A DNA stretch of 64,000 nt from Rhodospirillaceae bacterium UBA1479 (GCA_002325375.1 DCRZ01000006.1:247974-311973), one strand, 5' to 3'; positions 52,042 through 61,981 are shown, numbered from the stretch's first letter. Notes: generated from the letters alone by a model not told the origin. Numbers and translations are program-made.

Positions 52042-53916
52042 TTAGCTCTCCAACCGGGCGCGGATCGCGTCCTCGATTTCGGTGATCTTGAAGGGCTGGC
52101 CGGACACCTTGTTCAGGCCCTCGGCCGGCACCAGGTATTCGGCGCGCAGCACGTTGACGAGCTGCCCATGGTTCATTTCCGGCACCAGAACCTGCTCGAA
52201 CTCCTTCAGCAGGCCGCCCAGATTTTCCGGGAACGGCCAGAGATGGCGGATATGGATGTGGCTGACGTCCAGGCCTTGCGTGCGCAGGTTGGCGACGGCG
52301 CGGCTGATCGGCCCGTAAGTCGATCCCCAGCCGACCACGGCCAATTTGCCCGACGTGTTGCCGTCCTCGATGCCTTGGGCCGGAATGTCCTTGGCAATGC
52401 CTTCGATCTTGGCGAACCGGGTGTCGGTCATTTTCTGGTGGTTGTCGGGATCGTAGGAGATGTTGCCGGAATCGTAATCGCGCTCGATCCCGCCGATGCG
52501 GTGCTCCAGCCCCGGCGTGCCCGGCACGGCCCAGACCCGGGCCAGGGTGTCGTCATCACGCAGGAAGGGATGGAAGCCTTCCGGGTCGGTGCGGAAATTG
52601 ACCGGGATTTTGGCGTAATCGTTGATGTCCGGGATGTTCCACGGCTCAGCCGCGTTGCCGATGTAGCCGTCGGTCAGGATGAACACCGGGGTCATGTACT
52701 TGATGGCGATGCGCACGGCCTCGATCGCGACGTCGAAGCAGTCGGCGGGCGCGCGCGCGGCAAGGACGCACAAGGGGCTGTCGGCGTTGCGGCCCAGCAC
52801 GGCCTGATACAGGTCCGACTGTTCCGTCTTGGTCGGCATGCCTGTGGACGGTCCGGCGCGCTGCGAGTTGACGATGATCAGCGGCAGTTCGGTCGAGATG
52901 GCAAGGCCGATGGCCTCGGTCTTGAGCGCGATGCCCGGTCCCGACGACGAGGTCACGCCGAGCGACCCGCCGAACGAGGCACCAATGGCGGCGCAGGCGG
53001 CGGCGATCTCGTCCTCCGCCTGGAAGGTCACGACGTTGTGGTCGATCATCTTGGACAGGGAGTGCAGCAACTGCGATGCCGGGGTGATGGGGTAGGACGC
53101 GAACACCATCTTGATGTCGGCCAGATGGGTGCCCGCCGCCAGACCCCAGGCCAGGGCCTCGGCCCCGGTCACGGTGCGGTAGGTGCCGGGCGCGATATCG
53201 GCGGCGTCGACGTGGAAGCCATGCACACCGTCGGGCAGTTCCATGGTTTCGGCGACCGTATGGCCCGCGTCCATGGCGGCGACGTTGGCGGCGGCGACGT
53301 CCGGACGTTTGCCGAACTTGGCGATCAGCCAGTCAGCGGTCGGCTTGCGGTCGCGGCCGTACATCCAATAGACGAAGCCCAGCGTCCACATGTTCTTGCA
53401 GCGAAGGGCTTCCTGCTTGGACAGGCCCGTGTCCTTGACCGCTTCCATGGTCAGCTTGGAGATGTCCAGGGCGACCAGGTGATAGCCGTCCAGGCTGCCG
53501 TCTTCCAGCGGATTGCTGTCGTATCCGGCTTTGCGCAGGTCGCGTTCGCCGAAGCTGCCGGTGTCGGCGATGATGACGCCGCCTTGTTTCAAGCCATGCA
53601 ATTCGACCTTCAGCGCCGCCGGGTTCATGGCGATCAGCATGTCGAAGGCGTCGCCCGCGGTCTTGATCACGCGCGACCCGAAATTGATCTGGAACGACGA
53701 CACGCCAAAGGTCGTGCCGGCGGGGGCGCGGATTTCCGCGGGGAAATCGGGGAAAGTCGACAGGTCATTGCCGGCGAAGGCGGTGGCCAGGGTGAACTGC
53801 CCGCCCGTCAACTGCATGCCGTCGCCGGAGTCGCCCGCAAAGCGGACGACGGCGGATTCGACGGTTTCACGATGGGAGGGGTCGGAGGTCTTTTCGGCAA
53901 GCGCGGTGTTGGACAT
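52042..53916 (-). CDS. korA: 2-oxoglutarate:ferredoxin oxidoreductase subunit alpha (gamma-alpha fusion)
   Basis: About 624 residues from ATG 53916, which has GGAT eight bases upstream; ATG 53931 is the alternative. The N-terminal gamma domain shows VRFAGDSGDGMQLTGGQF and RAPAGTTFGVSSFQINFG; the alpha part follows with GAEALAWGLAAGTHLADIKM, ASYPITPASQLLHSL and SSSGPGIALKTEAIGLA. Subunit fusion of this kind is typical of KorA. It is divergent from pmbA with about 270 bases between starts. Confidence 0.94.
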   Translation of the reverse strand: MSNTALAEKTSDPSHRETVESAVVRFAGDSGDGMQLTGGQFTLATAFAGNDLSTFPDFPAEIRAPAGTTFGVSSFQINFGSRVIKTAGDAFDMLIAMNPAALKVELHGLKQGGVIIADTGSFGERDLRKAGYDSNPLEDGSLDGYHLVALDISKLTMEAVKDTGLSKQEALRCKNMWTLGFVYWMYGRDRKPTADWLIAKFGKRPDVAAANVAAMDAGHTVAETMELPDGVHGFHVDAADIAPGTYRTVTGAEALAWGLAAGTHLADIKMVFASYPITPASQLLHSLSKMIDHNVVTFQAEDEIAAACAAIGASFGGSLGVTSSSGPGIALKTEAIGLAISTELPLIIVNSQRAGPSTGMPTKTEQSDLYQAVLGRNADSPLCVLAARAPADCFDVAIEAVRIAIKYMTPVFILTDGYIGNAAEPWNIPDINDYAKIPVNFRTDPEGFHPFLRDDDTLARVWAVPGTPGLEHRIGGIERDYDSGNISYDPDNHQKMTDTRFAKIEGIAKDIPAQGIEDGNTSGKLAVVGWGSTYGPISRAVANLRTQGLDVSHIHIRHLWPFPENLGGLLKEFEQVLVPEMNHGQLVNVLRAEYLVPAEGLNKVSGQPFKITEIEDAIRARLES

Positions 53917-54187
53917 GTTTTGGCGATCCATTGACGTTCAACCGGCGTTTATGAAAACGGCGGTTGCGATGTGGGCTCACGACCGGCGCCCGCCGGCCGT
54001 CGATGCCTTGAAGAACCGCCCTGCGAGGCCGTTACTTCATGATTGCAAATTATCTAGTGCACCCCATGGCGCAGAACAACCACAGTTTAAGTAGTGTTAC
54101 AGTCCACGATTATCCTGGCCCCAGGGCCCCTGCGGACCATATTTAAGACCGGAACCCATCCTGCATCCACAACCAAGACGGAACATC

Positions 54188-55531
54188 ATGACCGCCACAG
54201 GCAATATTATCGACCGGCTTCAATCACTTATCGGCAAGGCCGAGGCGCTGGGCGCCGATGCGGCGGACGCGGTTTTTGTCCGCTCGGCGTCGTTGTCGCT
54301 GTCGCAGCGGCTGGGTAATCCCGAAGATTTGATGCGTTCGGAGGACAATGATCTGGGCCTGCGTGTGTTCGTCGGCAAACGCCAGGCGGTGGTTTCGTCC
54401 TCGGATATGTCCGATTCGGCCCTTGATGAACTGGCCGAGCGCGCCGTCGCCATGGCCGGTAATGTGCCCGAGGACGCGTTCTGCGGCCTCGCCGACCCGG
54501 ACCAGCTGGCGACCGACCTTGCCGACATCGATGACTTCGATCCGGCGGAGCCCTCGGCCGACGACCTGATCGCGCTCGCCGCCCGGACCGAGGACGCGGC
54601 CCGTGCCGTGCCCGGCGTGACCAATTCGGAAGGTGCGAGCGCCAGTTGGGGGTCGAGCGAGATCGCGCTGGTCACCTCCACCGGCTTTGCGCAGACGCGT
54701 AAATCGTCCCGCCACAGCATCGGCGTTTCGGTTCTGGCCGGCACGGGCACGGCGATGGAGCGGGATTACGATTACGACACCAAGGTCTACGGAAGCGACC
54801 TGGCCGATGCGGAATCCATCGGGCGGTCGGCCGGTGAGAAAGCGGTCAAACGGCTCAACCCGCAGAAGGTCTCGACCCAGCAGGCGCCGGTGATCTTCGA
54901 TCCGCGCGTCGCCAACACCATTCCAGGCCATATGTCCTCGGCCATCAACGGGTCTTCCGTGGCCCGCGGCACGACGTTCCTCAAGGACGCCATGGGCACG
55001 CAGATTTTCGCCGCCGGCGTGACCATCGTCGACGACCCGCACCGCCGCCGGGGCTTGCGCTCCAAACCTTTCGACGGCGAGGGCGTGGCGACGCGTCGCC
55101 TGAACGTGGTCGAGGACGGCCGCCTGACGACCTGGATTCTCGACTGCCGCTCGGCCCGGCAATTGAAGCTCGTGACCACGGGCCACGCATCGCGCGGCAC
55201 CTCGTCGCCGCCGTCACCATCGGCATCGAACCTGTACATGGAAGCGGGCAGCGTTTCGCCCCAGGACCTGATCGGCGATATCAAGCAGGGCCTCTATGTG
55301 ACGGAGCTGATCGGCATGGGCGTGAACGGCGTGACCGGCGATTATTCCCGGGGCTGTTCCGGGTTCTGGATCGAGAACGGGGAGCTGACATTTCCAGTTA
55401 GTGAGTTGACCATCGCCGGCAACCTGAAGGACATGTTCAAGGCCATCACTCCGGCCGACGATCTGGAATTCAAGTACGGCACCAACGCCCCGACCCTGCG
55501 CATCGACGGCATGACCGTCGCCGGCAAGTGA
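54188..55531 (+). CDS. pmbA: TldE/PmbA, metalloprotease partner
   Basis: 447-residue partner of TldD that lacks the zinc site; the heterodimer is the active protease. PmbA regions include VFVRSASLSLSQRLG, VFVGKRQAVVSSSDMS, PAPVIFDPRVANTIPGHM-like VIFDPRVANTIPGHMSSAI, and the C-terminal GDYSRGCSGFWIENGELTFPV. The HExxxH motif is absent, as expected. Followed 13 bases later by the MDR reductase gene in the same direction. Confidence 0.94.
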   Translation: MTATGNIIDRLQSLIGKAEALGADAADAVFVRSASLSLSQRLGNPEDLMRSEDNDLGLRVFVGKRQAVVSSSDMSDSALDELAERAVAMAGNVPEDAFCGLADPDQLATDLADIDDFDPAEPSADDLIALAARTEDAARAVPGVTNSEGASASWGSSEIALVTSTGFAQTRKSSRHSIGVSVLAGTGTAMERDYDYDTKVYGSDLADAESIGRSAGEKAVKRLNPQKVSTQQAPVIFDPRVANTIPGHMSSAINGSSVARGTTFLKDAMGTQIFAAGVTIVDDPHRRRGLRSKPFDGEGVATRRLNVVEDGRLTTWILDCRSARQLKLVTTGHASRGTSSPPSPSASNLYMEAGSVSPQDLIGDIKQGLYVTELIGMGVNGVTGDYSRGCSGFWIENGELTFPVSELTIAGNLKDMFKAITPADDLEFKYGTNAPTLRIDGMTVAGK

Positions 55532-55544
55532 CGGGGACAGGACC

Positions 55545-56570
55545 ATGACCACCAACCGCCAGATCATTTTCAAAAGCCGGCCCGTGGGCTGGGTGACCCT
55601 GGATAATTTCGATACCCGCGACGCCGCGATGCCCGATGTGGGCGAGGGCGACGTTCTGGTGCGGGCGATCTACATGTCGCTCGACCCCTACATGCGGGGC
55701 CGCATGGACGCGAGCAAATCCTATGCCGCCGGCTTCCAGATCGGTGAACCGCTGCAGGCCCGCGTGATCGGCCGTGTCGCGGCGTCCCGGAACGCCGACT
55801 ATCCCGAAGGCACCCTGGTGTTCGGCACGCTCGATTGGGCCGACTACACCCTGGTCCCGGGCGGCAAGGGGCTGAAGAAGATCGACCCCGCCGCCGCCGA
55901 CGTGCCGCTGACCTGGCATCTGGGGGCCCTCGGCATGCCGGGCATGACCGCCTGGGTCGGGCTCGGCTTCACCGACCCGAAACCGGGCGATACCCTGTTC
56001 GTCTCCGCTGCCTCGGGCGCGGTCGGCCAGATCGTCGGCCAGATCGGCCGCCTGCGCGGCTGCCGGGTGGTCGGCACGGCGGGCACGGATGCCAAGGTGG
56101 CTTATCTGACCGATGAATTGGGTTTCGACGCCGCCTTCAACTACCGCACGGCGCAACCGGACATCCTGTCGGCCTTGCAGGCCGCCGCGCCGGACGGCCT
56201 CGACATCTATTTCGACAACGTCGGCGGGCCGACCCTCGAAGCGGCCCTCGACGCCGCCAACCGCTTCGCCCGTTTCGTCGAATGCGGCATGATCTCGCAG
56301 TACAACCTGACCCGCGACGAGACGCCGGGCATCCGCAACATGACCCATGTGGTGCGCAAGGCGATCCGCATGCAGGGCTTCATCGTCTCCGACCACGCCG
56401 ACCGCCGCGCCGAATTCGATGCGGAGATGATTGATTGGCTGAAGGCCGGAAAGATCAAATACCGGATCGACGTGGCCGAGGGCCTGGACAGCGCCCCAGC
56501 CGCCTTCATCGCCATGCTGAAGGGCGAGAACTTCGGCAAGCAGGTGGTGCGGGTCGGCGCCGAGGACTGA
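55545..56570 (+). CDS. NADP-dependent oxidoreductase, zinc-free MDR family
   Basis: 341-residue medium-chain reductase of the leukotriene B4 12-hydroxydehydrogenase/CurA group. It has SLDPYMRGRM, LGMPGMTAWVGLG, VSAASGAVGQIVGQIGRLRGCRVVGTAG (Rossmann dinucleotide motif) and YFDNVGGPTLEAAL. Zinc ligands are absent. It reduces alkenal/enone double bonds; the native substrate is unknown. Convergent with the DinB gene by three bases. Confidence 0.92.
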   Translation: MTTNRQIIFKSRPVGWVTLDNFDTRDAAMPDVGEGDVLVRAIYMSLDPYMRGRMDASKSYAAGFQIGEPLQARVIGRVAASRNADYPEGTLVFGTLDWADYTLVPGGKGLKKIDPAAADVPLTWHLGALGMPGMTAWVGLGFTDPKPGDTLFVSAASGAVGQIVGQIGRLRGCRVVGTAGTDAKVAYLTDELGFDAAFNYRTAQPDILSALQAAAPDGLDIYFDNVGGPTLEAALDAANRFARFVECGMISQYNLTRDETPGIRNMTHVVRKAIRMQGFIVSDHADRRAEFDAEMIDWLKAGKIKYRIDVAEGLDSAPAAFIAMLKGENFGKQVVRVGAED

Positions 56571-56573
56571 TCC

Positions 56574-57065
56574 CTAGACCAGCTTCGGGAAATCCGTGAC
56601 GCCGACGTCATGGCCCATCTGGGTCAGGACCGTCGTCAGCTGCCCCCGGTGGTGGGTCTGGTGGTTGAACATATGGCTGACCAGAATCCAGCGCGGCTGG
56701 TTGAAGGTCAGGCCGTCCGTGCGCGACGTCCATTCCACAATTTCCGACAGCCATGAATCCGTCAGGGCCGCCGCCCAGGCCGTGATCTCATCGTCCAAGG
56801 TTTCCCGCGCGGCCCGCATTTCGTCGAAGTCGGAATACAGGTTCACGCCTGTGCCGGGGGTCGGGCGGCTGCCGCCGTCGAACCGGTTCATCCAGGCATG
56901 ATCGCCGAACATCAGGTGGTTGAGCGTGCCGTGCACGGATTTGAAAAAAGCCCCCCGGTCGGCCTTGCGCTCGGCGTCCGGGATGTCGGCGCAAACGGCG
57001 TAGACGGCGTCATTCATGGCGCGGTTGTATCGGGCGAAGGCCTGATAGAGGGCGGGCGTGGACAT
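56574..57065 (-). CDS. DinB family protein
   Basis: 163-residue four-helix-bundle protein. The metal-binding histidines are seen in VHGTLNHLMFGDHAWMNRF and HMFNHQTHHRGQLTTVL. DinB proteins are often thiol-S-transferase relatives (bacillithiol or mycothiol in Gram positives); in proteobacteria function is unclear. It is not DNA polymerase IV, despite the name. It stands alone, 77 bases from the lipid kinase. Confidence 0.9.
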   Translation of the reverse strand: MSTPALYQAFARYNRAMNDAVYAVCADIPDAERKADRGAFFKSVHGTLNHLMFGDHAWMNRFDGGSRPTPGTGVNLYSDFDEMRAARETLDDEITAWAAALTDSWLSEIVEWTSRTDGLTFNQPRWILVSHMFNHQTHHRGQLTTVLTQMGHDVGVTDFPKLV

Positions 57066-57142
57066 GGGCGGGCTCCTTGGACTGTCGGGCGCAGTCTAGG
57101 AAGGAAATGCCAGGGCGACAAAGGGCAAGGTTGGAAAAACCC

Positions 57143-58063
57143 TTATGCCGGAACCAGCATGTTCAGGCGCTCACGCGCGATGCGGGCGTCCAGGGGCAGG
57201 CGGGTGACGATGTCGCCGTCGCCCTGCACCGGCTCACCGGCCATGCCCTCGACGATGATCGAGGTCGCGGGCACGACCTCGTAATCGGGCAGCTTGTCGA
57301 GCCGACCCAGGACCATCCAGGCGGTGTAGCGCAAGGCACTCCACGGCCCCACCGATTTGAACAGGCAGACATGCAGGCGGGGGTCGCTCAAGGCCGCGTC
57401 CTTGGCGCAAACGAAGCGCCCGCCGTAAAAATGGCCGTTGGCGAACACGGCCGAGCCGACCTCATAAGGTTTGCCGTCGACCATCAGCCGGTAGGACCGG
57501 AACTTGTAGCGGAAGAAGCCGCAGAGCGTTTCCCACACATAGGCCGACTTGCCGATCATCCGTTTCAGGCCCGCATCGACAGAGGCCACGACATGGGCGT
57601 CGAAACCGACGCCCGCCATCATCACGAAGCGCCGTCCGTTGACGTCGCCCAGGGTGACCGGCCGGGTGCGGCCCAAGGCGATGGTGCGGGCCAAACCGAC
57701 ATCGTCCGTCGGCAGGTCCAGTTCGGCGGCCAGCACGTTGGCCGTGCCCAGCGGGATGATGCCCAGCGGCATCTGCCGCCCCGCCAGGCCGTTGATGACC
57801 TCGTTGATGGTGCCGTCGCCGCCGGCGGCGACGATCACGTCATAGACCTCGGTAGATGCTTCGCGCGCCGTGCGTTCCGCATCGCCGCGGGCCCGGGTTT
57901 CATGCAGGGTGACGTCGGCGCCGAGGCTCCACATGATCTCCAGAATACGGGTCAGGCGCGCGCGCCGGCGGGCGCCGGCGGTCGGGTTGAAGATCACAAG
58001 AACCTTGCGGGGAGCAGCCATCAGCGTGTCCGGCTCCCCCGGGAGGGCGTTTGAATCGGGCAT
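57143..58063 (-). CDS. Diacylglycerol/lipid kinase family protein
   Basis: 306-residue soluble DAGK-catalytic-domain protein. VLVIFNPTAGARRRARL leads, with the nucleotide-binding GGDGTINEVINGLAG, IIPLGTANVLA and the later VGFDAHVVASVDAGLKRM. It should phosphorylate a membrane lipid such as diacylglycerol or a sphingoid base; substrate not known. Start ATG 58063 lacks a strong ribosome site, and ATG 58021 (MAAPRKVLV) is an alternative. Divergent from the LpxH-like gene. Confidence 0.88.
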   Translation of the reverse strand: MPDSNALPGEPDTLMAAPRKVLVIFNPTAGARRRARLTRILEIMWSLGADVTLHETRARGDAERTAREASTEVYDVIVAAGGDGTINEVINGLAGRQMPLGIIPLGTANVLAAELDLPTDDVGLARTIALGRTRPVTLGDVNGRRFVMMAGVGFDAHVVASVDAGLKRMIGKSAYVWETLCGFFRYKFRSYRLMVDGKPYEVGSAVFANGHFYGGRFVCAKDAALSDPRLHVCLFKSVGPWSALRYTAWMVLGRLDKLPDYEVVPATSIIVEGMAGEPVQGDGDIVTRLPLDARIARERLNMLVPA

Positions 58064-58106
58064 GATGTGTCGTTTAGACCCAGGAATGTGGCACTTTTGT
58101 TGCGAC

Positions 58107-58112
58107 TATAAT
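58107..58112 (+). promoter_or_regulatory. Candidate -10 box of the LpxH-like gene
   Basis: A perfect TATAAT lies in the AT-rich 174-base divergent gap. No good -35 box is found at 16-18 bases upstream, so this is weak. The long leader to the start codon would be about 120 bases. Confidence 0.3.
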
Positions 58113-58237
58113 TTCAAATCTATTTCCCGTGTGTGAAGTTTCCATGACAGGGTCGGAAAGTAATGGCGGACATATGGTCAATTACATAAAAGTCCCCACT
58201 AAATATAGGCCATGCGACAACAACCGCCGTGGACGAC

Positions 58238-59098
58238 ATGAACGCTGTAAACCGGAAGACGTCTTACAAATTCCGCTCGATCTGGATTTCCGACATCCAT
58301 CTGGGCACCCGGGGATGTCAGGCGGAAATGCTGCTCGATTTTCTCAAGCATACGGAATCGAAATACCTCTACCTGGTCGGCGACATCATCGACGGCTGGC
58401 GCATGCGCCGGGCCTGGTATTGGCGCCAGGCCCATAACGACGTGATCCAGAAGATCCTGCGCAAGGCGCGCAAGGGAACCCGCGTCGTCTACGTGCCGGG
58501 GAACCACGACGAAAACTTCCGCGATTTTTCCAACCACCGGTTCGGGCGGGTCGCCGTGCTGAACGAGGCCTACCACACCATGGCCGACGGGCGGCGCTTC
58601 CTGGTCATCCACGGCGATCAGTTCGACGGCGTGGTGAAATACGCCAAGTGGTTGGCCTTCCTTGGCGACAATGCCTACAACGCGGCGCTGATGCTGAACC
58701 TGTGGCTGAACATCGTCCGGCGCAAGCTGGGGTTCTCCTATTGGTCGCTGTCCGCCTACCTGAAGCACAAGGTCAAGAACGCGGTCGAATTCGTATCCAG
58801 TTACGAAGCCGCCGTGGTCGGCGAGGCGCGCAAGCTGGGTGTGCAGGGCGTGATCTGCGGCCATATCCACACCGCCGAAATGCGCGACATGGACGGCATT
58901 CTCTACTGCAACGACGGCGACTGGGTCGAAAGCTGCACGGCCCTGGTCGAACACGAGGATGGGCGCCTGGAAATTCTCAAGTGGGCGGAACTGCGCGGCC
59001 TATCCTTCCTAAAGGACGAAGACGCATGCGACTCCTCATCGTCACCGATGCCTGGCTTCCCCAAATCAATGGTGTCGTCCGAACCCTCGACACGCTGA
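58238..59098 (+). CDS. Metallophosphoesterase, UDP-2,3-diacylglucosamine diphosphatase-like
   Basis: 286-residue calcineurin-like phosphoesterase. Metal motifs are SIWISDIHLGTRG, YLVGDIIDGWRM, VVYVPGNHDENF and GVICGHIHTAEMR, with ILYCNDGDWVES, the pattern of LpxH-type pyrophosphatases and close paralogues. The start is ATG 58238; GTG 58229 is possible. The tail after FLKDEDA runs 73 bases into the next gene in another frame, so the last roughly 24 residues may be spurious. It heads a plus-strand lipid gene run. Confidence 0.87.
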   Translation: MNAVNRKTSYKFRSIWISDIHLGTRGCQAEMLLDFLKHTESKYLYLVGDIIDGWRMRRAWYWRQAHNDVIQKILRKARKGTRVVYVPGNHDENFRDFSNHRFGRVAVLNEAYHTMADGRRFLVIHGDQFDGVVKYAKWLAFLGDNAYNAALMLNLWLNIVRRKLGFSYWSLSAYLKHKVKNAVEFVSSYEAAVVGEARKLGVQGVICGHIHTAEMRDMDGILYCNDGDWVESCTALVEHEDGRLEILKWAELRGLSFLKDEDACDSSSSPMPGFPKSMVSSEPSTR

Positions 59099-60027
59099 GA
59101 CAGGGGCTGATGGACCGCGGCCACCAAGTTCGCCTGGTGACGCCGGATTTGTTCCGCACCATACCCTGCCCGACCTATCCGGAAATCCGGCTGGCCCTGT
59201 TCCCCGGCCGCCGGGTCGCGGCCATGATCGAGGATTTCCAGCCCCAGGCGATCCATATCGCGACCGAGGGCCCCCTGGGCGTCGCCGCGCGCGCCCATTG
59301 CCTGCGTAAGGGCTATCCCTTCACCACGGCCTATCACACGCGGTTCCCCGAATACGTCCACGCCCGGGTGCCGCTGCCGCTCAGCTGGCTTTACGCCGTG
59401 ATGAAATGGTTCCACGGGCCGTCGTCGGCGATCATGGTGGCGACCCAGACGATCGAGGACGATCTGAAATCCCGCGGGTTCCGCCCGCCCGTCCGGCGTT
59501 GGTCGCGGGGCGTGTGGACGGATCTGTTCAAACCCCGCGACAAGGCATTCCTGGATGCGCCCCGGCCGATCAGCCTGTTCACCGGGCGGGTGGCGGTGGA
59601 AAAGAACATCGAGGCCTTTTTGAAGCTTGATCTGCCCGGCACCAAATACGTGGTTGGCGACGGCCCGCAATTGGACGACTTGAAACGCAAATACCCGGCC
59701 GTGCGCTTCGCCGGGGTGAAGGAGGGGGAGGAACTGGCGAAATACTTCGCCGCCGCCGATGTTTTCGTATTTCCGTCCCGGACCGACACCTTCGGTTTGG
59801 TCCTGCTGGAGGCCATGGCGTCGGGCGTGCCCGTCGCCGCATATCCCGTGCCCGGGCCGCTCGACGTGGTCAACCAGTCGGGGGCCGGGGTGCTGTCCAA
59901 CGATTTGGCGGCGGCGGTCAAGGCGGCCCTCGCGATTCCGGCTGAAGCCTGCCGCAATCACGCGCTGAAGTATTCCTGGGACGCCAGTTTCGATCAGTTC
60001 GAGGGCAATCTTCACGTGTTTCGCTGA
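59026..60027 (+). CDS. GT4-family glycosyltransferase
   Basis: 333-residue GT-B glycosyltransferase related to GDP-mannose-dependent alpha-mannosyltransferases and SqdX-type lipid glycosyltransferases. MRLLIVTDAWLPQINGVVRT begins the fold, and the donor site has the E-x7-E motif in RTDTFGLVLLEAMASGVPVAAYP. ATG 59026 follows AAGGA and lies inside the phosphoesterase frame (73-base overlap). It probably glycosylates a membrane lipid, as its neighbours act on lipids; the donor is not known. Confidence 0.88.
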   Translation: MRLLIVTDAWLPQINGVVRTLDTLRQGLMDRGHQVRLVTPDLFRTIPCPTYPEIRLALFPGRRVAAMIEDFQPQAIHIATEGPLGVAARAHCLRKGYPFTTAYHTRFPEYVHARVPLPLSWLYAVMKWFHGPSSAIMVATQTIEDDLKSRGFRPPVRRWSRGVWTDLFKPRDKAFLDAPRPISLFTGRVAVEKNIEAFLKLDLPGTKYVVGDGPQLDDLKRKYPAVRFAGVKEGEELAKYFAAADVFVFPSRTDTFGLVLLEAMASGVPVAAYPVPGPLDVVNQSGAGVLSNDLAAAVKAALAIPAEACRNHALKYSWDASFDQFEGNLHVFR

Positions 60028-60143
60028 GGCCTTTAGAACAGTCTTATAAATCCCTGAAATCACGCGGGATTCTTGGCCTTTCAAAGGCTACGTGGTAAAA
60101 GGTCCGACCCTGTCCCAGGAACCTTCGGAAGGACCCGAGGCCC

Positions 60144-61964
60144 GTGGCGTCCGCCATCGATACCCATTCCCCCGTCCACGCCTCCACGGCAAGCCTGCTC
60201 GGCCGGCTGTTCCGCGAAAGCATGCGCGGCTACGCGCGCTGGTTCTTCGCGGCATTGGCCTGCATGGCGCTGATGGCGGCGGCGACGGCGGCCAGCGCCT
60301 GGCTGATGGAGCCGGTGGTCAACGATATCTTCGTCAATCGCGACGAATCCATGTTGATGCCAGTGGGCTTGGCCGTGTTCGCCGTGTTCATCATCAAGGG
60401 TCTGGCCAACTACGGACAGGCGACGCTGATGGCCTATGTGGGACTGCGCATCGTCACCGACAATCAAAACCGCCTGTTCGACAAACTGTCACGCATGGAT
60501 GTGAAATTCTTTCAGGATTCCAACACGGGCGGATTGATCTCCCGCTTTCTGGTCGACATCAACCAGATGCGGGGGGCGGTCTCCAACGCCTGGGTTTCGC
60601 TCGGCAAGGATGCAATGACCCTGATCGGCCTGATCGGCGTCACCTTCTACCAGGATTGGCGGTTGGCGCTGATCGCCTTCATCATCTTCCCCGCCGCCTT
60701 GTTGCCGATCGTCAAGCTGGGCCGTCGCATGCGCAAGGTGACCGCCAACACGCAACGTGAAATGGGCCTGTTCACGACCCTGCTGGAACAGACCATCCAG
60801 GGCATCCGCGTGGTCAAGGCCTACTCCATGGAAGCTTACGAGCGTGGCCGCGTCAGCGAAATCGTGGAGCGTGTGTTCAATCTGACCATGAAGGCCGAAC
60901 GCACCCGCGCACTCTCCAGCCCAATCATGGAAACCCTGGGCGGTGTCGCCGTCGGCATCGTCATCTTCTACGGCGGCTACCGGGTGATCCACGGCAACAC
61001 GGATGCGGGGTCGTTCTTTTCCTTCATCACGGCGTTGCTCCTGGCGTATGAGCCCATGAAGCGATTGGCCAATCTGAACGCGGCCCTGCAACAGGGGCTG
61101 GCCGGCGCCGACCGTCTGTTCCAGATGCTCGACATGGAACCGGCGATCCAGGAAGCGCCCAATGCCCGTGACCTGCCGAAACCGGTCAAGGGTGCCGTCG
61201 AATTTCGCAATGTCGGGTTCGCCTATACCTCGGACAGAACGACGCTCAACGATCTTTCCCTGACCGTGCCGGCGGGCAAGACCGTGGCCTTGGTCGGGCC
61301 GTCGGGGGCGGGCAAGTCGACGATCCTCAACCTGATCCCCCGGTTCTACGATGTCGCCGAGGGGGCGGTGCTGGTCGACGGCGAGGATGTGCGTGGCCTG
61401 ACCTTCCAATCCCTGCGCGGCGCCATGGCCCTGGTCAGCCAGGAAGTCACCCTGTTCGACGATACCGTGCGCGCCAATATCGCTTATGGCCGCGCCGGGG
61501 CGAGCGAGGACGAGATTATCGAAGCGGCGAAAAATGCCGCCGCCCACGACTTTATCGCGGAATTGCCCGACGGCTATGACACCCTGGTCGGCGAACAGGG
61601 GGTCAAGCTTTCCGGCGGCCAGCGTCAGCGCCTGGCGATCGCCCGGGCGATGCTGAAGAACGCGCCGATTCTGCTGTTGGACGAGGCGACTTCGGCCCTT
61701 GATACGGAATCCGAACGCCAGGTACAGGCCGCGCTCGACGCGCTGATGACCGACCGCACGACCCTGGTCATCGCCCACCGCCTGTCGACCGTGGTCCGCG
61801 CCGACCTGATCTGCGTGATCGTCGACGGCCGGGTCGCCGAACAGGGCAGCCACGCGGAACTGCTCGCCCGCGGCGGCCATTACAAGCATCTCTATGAACT
61901 GCAGTTTGCCGGAGAGGCCCCAGGGGATGGTTCTGGCGGCGCTCGGCAGGCGGCGGGCCGCTGA
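60144..61964 (+). CDS. msbA: Lipid A export ABC transporter MsbA-like, ATPase/permease
   Basis: 606-residue half-transporter that flips lipid A or core from inner to outer leaflet. Six membrane helices lie in residues 1-330 and the nucleotide-binding domain in about 350-590, with Walker A GPSGAGKSTILNLIPRF, signature KLSGGQRQRLAIARAML, Walker B ILLLDEATSALD and H-loop IAHRLSTV. The start is GTG 60144 after GAGG. The next genes (DUF374, waaA, lpxK) are lipid A/Kdo genes, which supports MsbA over other exporters. Confidence 0.93.
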   Translation: MASAIDTHSPVHASTASLLGRLFRESMRGYARWFFAALACMALMAAATAASAWLMEPVVNDIFVNRDESMLMPVGLAVFAVFIIKGLANYGQATLMAYVGLRIVTDNQNRLFDKLSRMDVKFFQDSNTGGLISRFLVDINQMRGAVSNAWVSLGKDAMTLIGLIGVTFYQDWRLALIAFIIFPAALLPIVKLGRRMRKVTANTQREMGLFTTLLEQTIQGIRVVKAYSMEAYERGRVSEIVERVFNLTMKAERTRALSSPIMETLGGVAVGIVIFYGGYRVIHGNTDAGSFFSFITALLLAYEPMKRLANLNAALQQGLAGADRLFQMLDMEPAIQEAPNARDLPKPVKGAVEFRNVGFAYTSDRTTLNDLSLTVPAGKTVALVGPSGAGKSTILNLIPRFYDVAEGAVLVDGEDVRGLTFQSLRGAMALVSQEVTLFDDTVRANIAYGRAGASEDEIIEAAKNAAAHDFIAELPDGYDTLVGEQGVKLSGGQRQRLAIARAMLKNAPILLLDEATSALDTESERQVQAALDALMTDRTTLVIAHRLSTVVRADLICVIVDGRVAEQGSHAELLARGGHYKHLYELQFAGEAPGDGSGGARQAAGR

Positions 61965-61981
61965 CGCGGCCTTCGCGCACG

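Noticed and set aside
51991..53934. Plus-strand open frame of 647 codons opposite korA
   Set aside because: Antisense shadow; the minus-strand frame has clear KorA motifs.
56574..57065. DinB gene as an SOS translesion polymerase
   Set aside because: The protein is the unrelated four-helix DinB/YfiT-type metal-binding family, and no LexA-type box was noticed upstream.
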